64,000 bases of DNA from Mucilaginibacter cryoferens (lineage in GTDB: Bacteria; Bacteroidota; Bacteroidia; Sphingobacteriales; Sphingobacteriaceae): contig NZ_JACHCR010000018.1 in assembly GCF_014205845.1 (NCBI RefSeq), forward strand, positions 89,877-153,876, read 5' to 3'. Below are positions 61,271 through 64,000 of the stretch, piece by piece. The translations under genes were made by a program, and so were the position numbers. Position 1 is the first letter of the stretch. The number at the start of each line of letters is the position of its first letter. The notes below the pieces were generated by a model that saw only the letters and a list, made by a program, of their open reading frames with translations, was not told the origin of the DNA and did not search any database.

Positions 61271-61954
61271 ATGAAAGTATTAATGGTATTGACATCCCAT
61301 AGTGAACTGGGAAAAACCGGCAGGAAAACCGGGTTTTGGATCGAGGAGTTTGCAGCGCCTTATTATGTACTGGCTGATGCAGGGGCTGAAATAACGCTGG
61401 CATCGCCTAAAGGCGGCCAGCCACCTATAGACCCCAAAAGCGAAAGCGCCGACGCGCAAACAGCGGCAACCCTGAGATTTGATCGCGATAAAGAACTTAA
61501 AGACAAACTGGCTCATACACTGCAACTGAATACGGTAAACGAAATGCATTATGATGCTGTATTCTATCCGGGTGGACACGGGCCCTTGTGGGACCTCGCT
61601 AATGATAGTGCTTCGATTGCCTTAATAGCCGATTTTTATACGCATCATAAACCTATGGCTTTTGTTTGCCATGCACCGGGTGTGTTATTGAAAGTTAAAT
61701 TACCCGACGGCAGGCCTTTGGTAAAGGGTAAAGCAGTTACCGGGTTCTCCAATACAGAGGAGGAGGCCGTTCAGTTAACTGATATTGTTCCCTTCCTGGT
61801 AGAAGATGAGTTGAAGAAATTGGGCGGACTTTACAGCAAAGGACCGGACTGGGGTTCCTATGTCAAGCAAGACGGCTTGTTGATCACCGGCCAAAACCCG
61901 GCATCCTCAGAACAGGCCGCTAAGTTATTACTGAAGGCCTTAGAAATAGCTTAA
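61271..61954 (+). CDS. DJ-1/PfpI family protein (class I glutamine amidotransferase-like, Hsp31 type)
   Basis: 227 residues. The nucleophile Cys is in AFVCHAPGVLL with a His next to it, the acidic partner in FWIEEFAAPYYVL, and PGGHGPLWDL matches the Hsp31/YhbO-like branch. Such proteins act as glyoxalase III or protein deglycases and chaperones against reactive carbonyls. Together with the neighbouring enone-type oxidoreductase this forms a plausible carbonyl-stress pair. It lies 6 nt before the P-ATPase. Confidence 0.88.
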   Translation: MKVLMVLTSHSELGKTGRKTGFWIEEFAAPYYVLADAGAEITLASPKGGQPPIDPKSESADAQTAATLRFDRDKELKDKLAHTLQLNTVNEMHYDAVFYPGGHGPLWDLANDSASIALIADFYTHHKPMAFVCHAPGVLLKVKLPDGRPLVKGKAVTGFSNTEEEAVQLTDIVPFLVEDELKKLGGLYSKGPDWGSYVKQDGLLITGQNPASSEQAAKLLLKALEIA

Positions 61955-61960
61955 TCAATA

Positions 61961-63910
61961 ATGGATATGGATCCAAAATCCTCAGTTGAACAAAGTTTCT
62001 GGCATCTCAGCCAGGAGGAAACTTTTAAACAATTCTCCTCAGGCGAAAATGGACTCACTCATACAGAAGCGGTAAAAAGGCTAAAAACGTATGGCCCTAA
62101 TACCATTAAAGCAACTGCTAATAGTTCGGCTCTGCTTTTATTTTTTTCTCAGTTTAAAAGTCCGGTCACCATTTTGCTGATTGTGGCTGCTTTTCTATCT
62201 GCAGCTTTGGGTGATAAAGCAGACACGGTCATAATTTTTTTGATTGTTTTGATTAGCAGTGTCCTCGGTTTTTGGCAGGAAAAAGGCGCAGCAGATGCGG
62301 TTCGGGAATTGCTGAAAATGGTACAGCTCCACTGCAATGTACTTCGAGATAGTAAAAATACTGAATTGGCACTTGCTGCAGTTGTTCCCGGAGACATCGT
62401 GCTGCTTTCAGCGGGAGACGTTATTCCCGGTGATTGTCTGCTCATCAAATCGCAGGAGTTATTTGTAGATGAGGCTGCTTTTACCGGGGAAAGCTATCCG
62501 GTAGAAAAAATAATTGGCGTGCTTCCGTTGGAAACGCCCTTGAGTAAAAGAAGTAATTCCTTATTTATGGGTTCTCATGTCATTAGCGGCAAGGGAACTG
62601 CACTGGTTGTTCAAACCGGTAAACAAACAGCGTTCGGGAAGATATCATCCAGCCTGCAGTTGAGGGCTCCGGAAACCGATTTTGAAAAAGGCATTCGCAA
62701 GTTTGGCTACTTGCTTATGCAAATCACCCTATTGCTGGTGTTCGTTATTTTTGCGATAAACGCATTGCTGCATAAACCGCTACTTGATTCATTCCTGTTC
62801 TCCCTGGCTTTGGCGGTAGGCCTTACCCCGCAGCTGTTGCCGGCCATTATTAGTGTAAATCTTGCCACGGGAGCCAGGCGTATGGCTAAGCATCAGGTTA
62901 TTGTTAAACGGCTTTCTTCCATTGAAAATTTTGGCAGCATGAACATCCTATGTTCCGATAAGACGGGGACGATCACAGAAGGCAAAGTAAAGTTGAAAGA
63001 TGCGCTCGACAATAATGGGGTACATAGTGACCGGGTATTACAATATGCCTGGTTAAATGCTTCCAAACAACAAGGCTTTCACAACCCGATTGATGAAGCA
63101 ATTAGCGCAGGGTTCAATTTTAAAAATGATCCCTTTGAATTGAAATCAGAGATCCCCTACGATTTTATCCGCAAAAGATTAACGGTTGTAGTAACTAATG
63201 ATCATGAAATCCTTGCCATAACTAAAGGTGCGTTAACCAGCATACTTTCCGTGTGCAACCAGATCGAAACCAAAGAAGGCAAGGTGGAAGCAATGGGGGA
63301 AAGTAAAAAAGCGATACTGGAGCAGTATAAAAAACAAAGTGAAGCCGGTTTCCGTACGCTTGGGGTCGCCTACAAACCTATCGATGGTCAAAATAGTTTC
63401 ACCATGGCAGACGAAAAAGATATGGTCTTTTTGGGTTTCATTACCTTGTTTGATCCGCCAAAGCCAGATGTCGCCGCCATTATTGCTAATTTACATAAAC
63501 TGGGTGTTAAGCTGAAGATCATCACCGGCGATAATGCCCTGGTCGCTAAAAGTCTCGCTTTACAAATTGGATTCAAAGATCCTAAAATACTTACTGGCGA
63601 AATGATGCAGAAAATGAGTAGCGCGGCGCTGATCCACCAGGCACCATTGACAGATATTTTCGCTGAAGTTGAACCTAACCAAAAGGAACGGATCATTTCG
63701 GTGTTGAAGAAAGCGGGTAATGTGGTAGGCTTTATGGGCGATGGCATCAATGATGCTCCTGCATTACATACAGCAGACGTGGGTATCTCGGTTGATTCCG
63801 CGGTTGATGTAGCTAAGGAGGCTGCCGATATTGTTTTATTGAGCCAGGGGCTTGAGGTATTGATAAAGGGGATTATAGAGGGGAGGAGGACGTTTACCAA
63901 TACCATGTAA
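61961..63910 (+). pseudogene. mgtA: P3-type (MgtA/MgtB-like) cation-transporting ATPase, C-terminally truncated
   Basis: 649 residues are present. They include the actuator TGES (AFTGESYPV), transmembrane segment 4 VGLTPQLLPAIISVNLATGA, phosphorylation site SDKTGTIT, the nucleotide domain and MGDGINDAPALHTADVGISVD. The protein stops right after GRRTFTNTM, whereas MgtA-type ATPases (about 850-900 residues) continue with transmembrane segments 5-10. Without them no ion path exists, so I call it broken. The first bases after the conserved Asn-Thr-Met codon are TAATAGCC, and a hairpin follows at 63924-63958. An insertion is suspected. Family members import Mg2+ or export other cations. Confidence 0.8.
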
Positions 63911-63923
63911 TAGCCACTATTTG

Positions 63924-63958
63924 ATCTGACAGTTGGGTTGTTTTATAAGTTGTCAGAT
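63924..63958. repeat. Inverted repeat just past the truncated ATPase
   Basis: ATCTGACA (63924-63931) and TGTCAGAT (63951-63958) form a perfect 8-bp stem around a 19-nt loop. It begins 14 nt after the premature stop. It may be the subterminal repeat of an insertion sequence that continues beyond the window; no transposase frame is visible in the remaining 42 nt. Confidence 0.4.
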
Positions 63959-64000
63959 GTGATTTGTGAATATAGCTTTTTCTCTTCTAAATGCATCGAC

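Noticed and set aside
1-64000. CRISPR arrays, rRNA genes and a replication origin
   Set aside because: No regularly spaced identical repeats, no rRNA-like sequence and no dnaA-box cluster seen on either strand.

Overview
The window looks like chromosome of a Bacteroidota, most likely the Sphingobacteriaceae (Mucilaginibacter/Pedobacter type). The support is inferential: secreted glycoside hydrolases packed into one co-directional run, Bacteroidota-style sHSP, BON and SHOCT proteins, a CheB-CheR-histidine kinase fusion, a three-subunit succinate dehydrogenase/fumarate reductase with one cytochrome b subunit, and moderate GC. No 16S or other marker gene is present.

Region 1 (1-20120, all + strand) is the downstream part of a polysaccharide utilisation locus. 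In order it holds the 3' end of a GH5 endoglucanase, then GH42, GH39, GH3, GH42, a beta-helix GH141-like enzyme with a C-terminal PDZ domain, GH29 alpha-fucosidase, two GH2 genes and GH35/DUF5597. Nearly all have signal peptides, and most genes lie 3-40 nt apart. The mix (endo-beta-glucanase, beta-glucosidase, fucosidase, five beta-galactosidase-type enzymes) fits a fucosylated, galactosylated hemicellulose such as xyloglucan. The SusC/SusD pair and any GH31 would lie left of the window.

Region 2 (20121-22842) is a scar zone. It contains a tRNA 3' end with its terminator but no tRNA body, two imperfect 88-nt repeats, several T-arm-like motifs, a Crp/Fnr regulator, a truncated alpha/beta hydrolase, and a roughly 171-bp direct repeat whose one copy is fused to that hydrolase.

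Region 3 (22843-45199) is a stress and oxygen-limitation island. It carries a CheB-CheR-PAS-histidine kinase fusion, small membrane proteins, an Hsp20, a BON protein, an L,D-transpeptidase-fold protein that has lost its catalytic Cys and His, universal stress proteins, a zinc alcohol dehydrogenase and DUF1275. It also carries a FixL-like PAS kinase next to a receiver-Crp fusion regulator with an FNR-type recognition helix. Fumarase, a porin, a DASS dicarboxylate transporter and succinate dehydrogenase/fumarate reductase CAB follow on the + strand. TGAT-N4-ATCA boxes lie upstream of several of these units, which suggests one hypoxia circuit.

Region 4 (45222-64000) is mostly on the minus strand. 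It holds a frameshifted usp coupled to a GH130 phosphorylase and an oleate hydratase, a CopB-type P-ATPase with an HMA-AraC regulator, an Mla-type lipid transporter, a cupin, two near-identical small SHOCT membrane proteins and a heterodimeric ABC exporter. On the + strand are a quinone-oxidoreductase-like enzyme, a DJ-1/PfpI protein and a P3-type ATPase cut short near the window end. Five copies of a 25-bp dyad followed by a conserved TTCACAC block sit 45-130 nt upstream of five of these genes, each oriented toward its gene. I know of no description of this element, and it may define a separate regulon.
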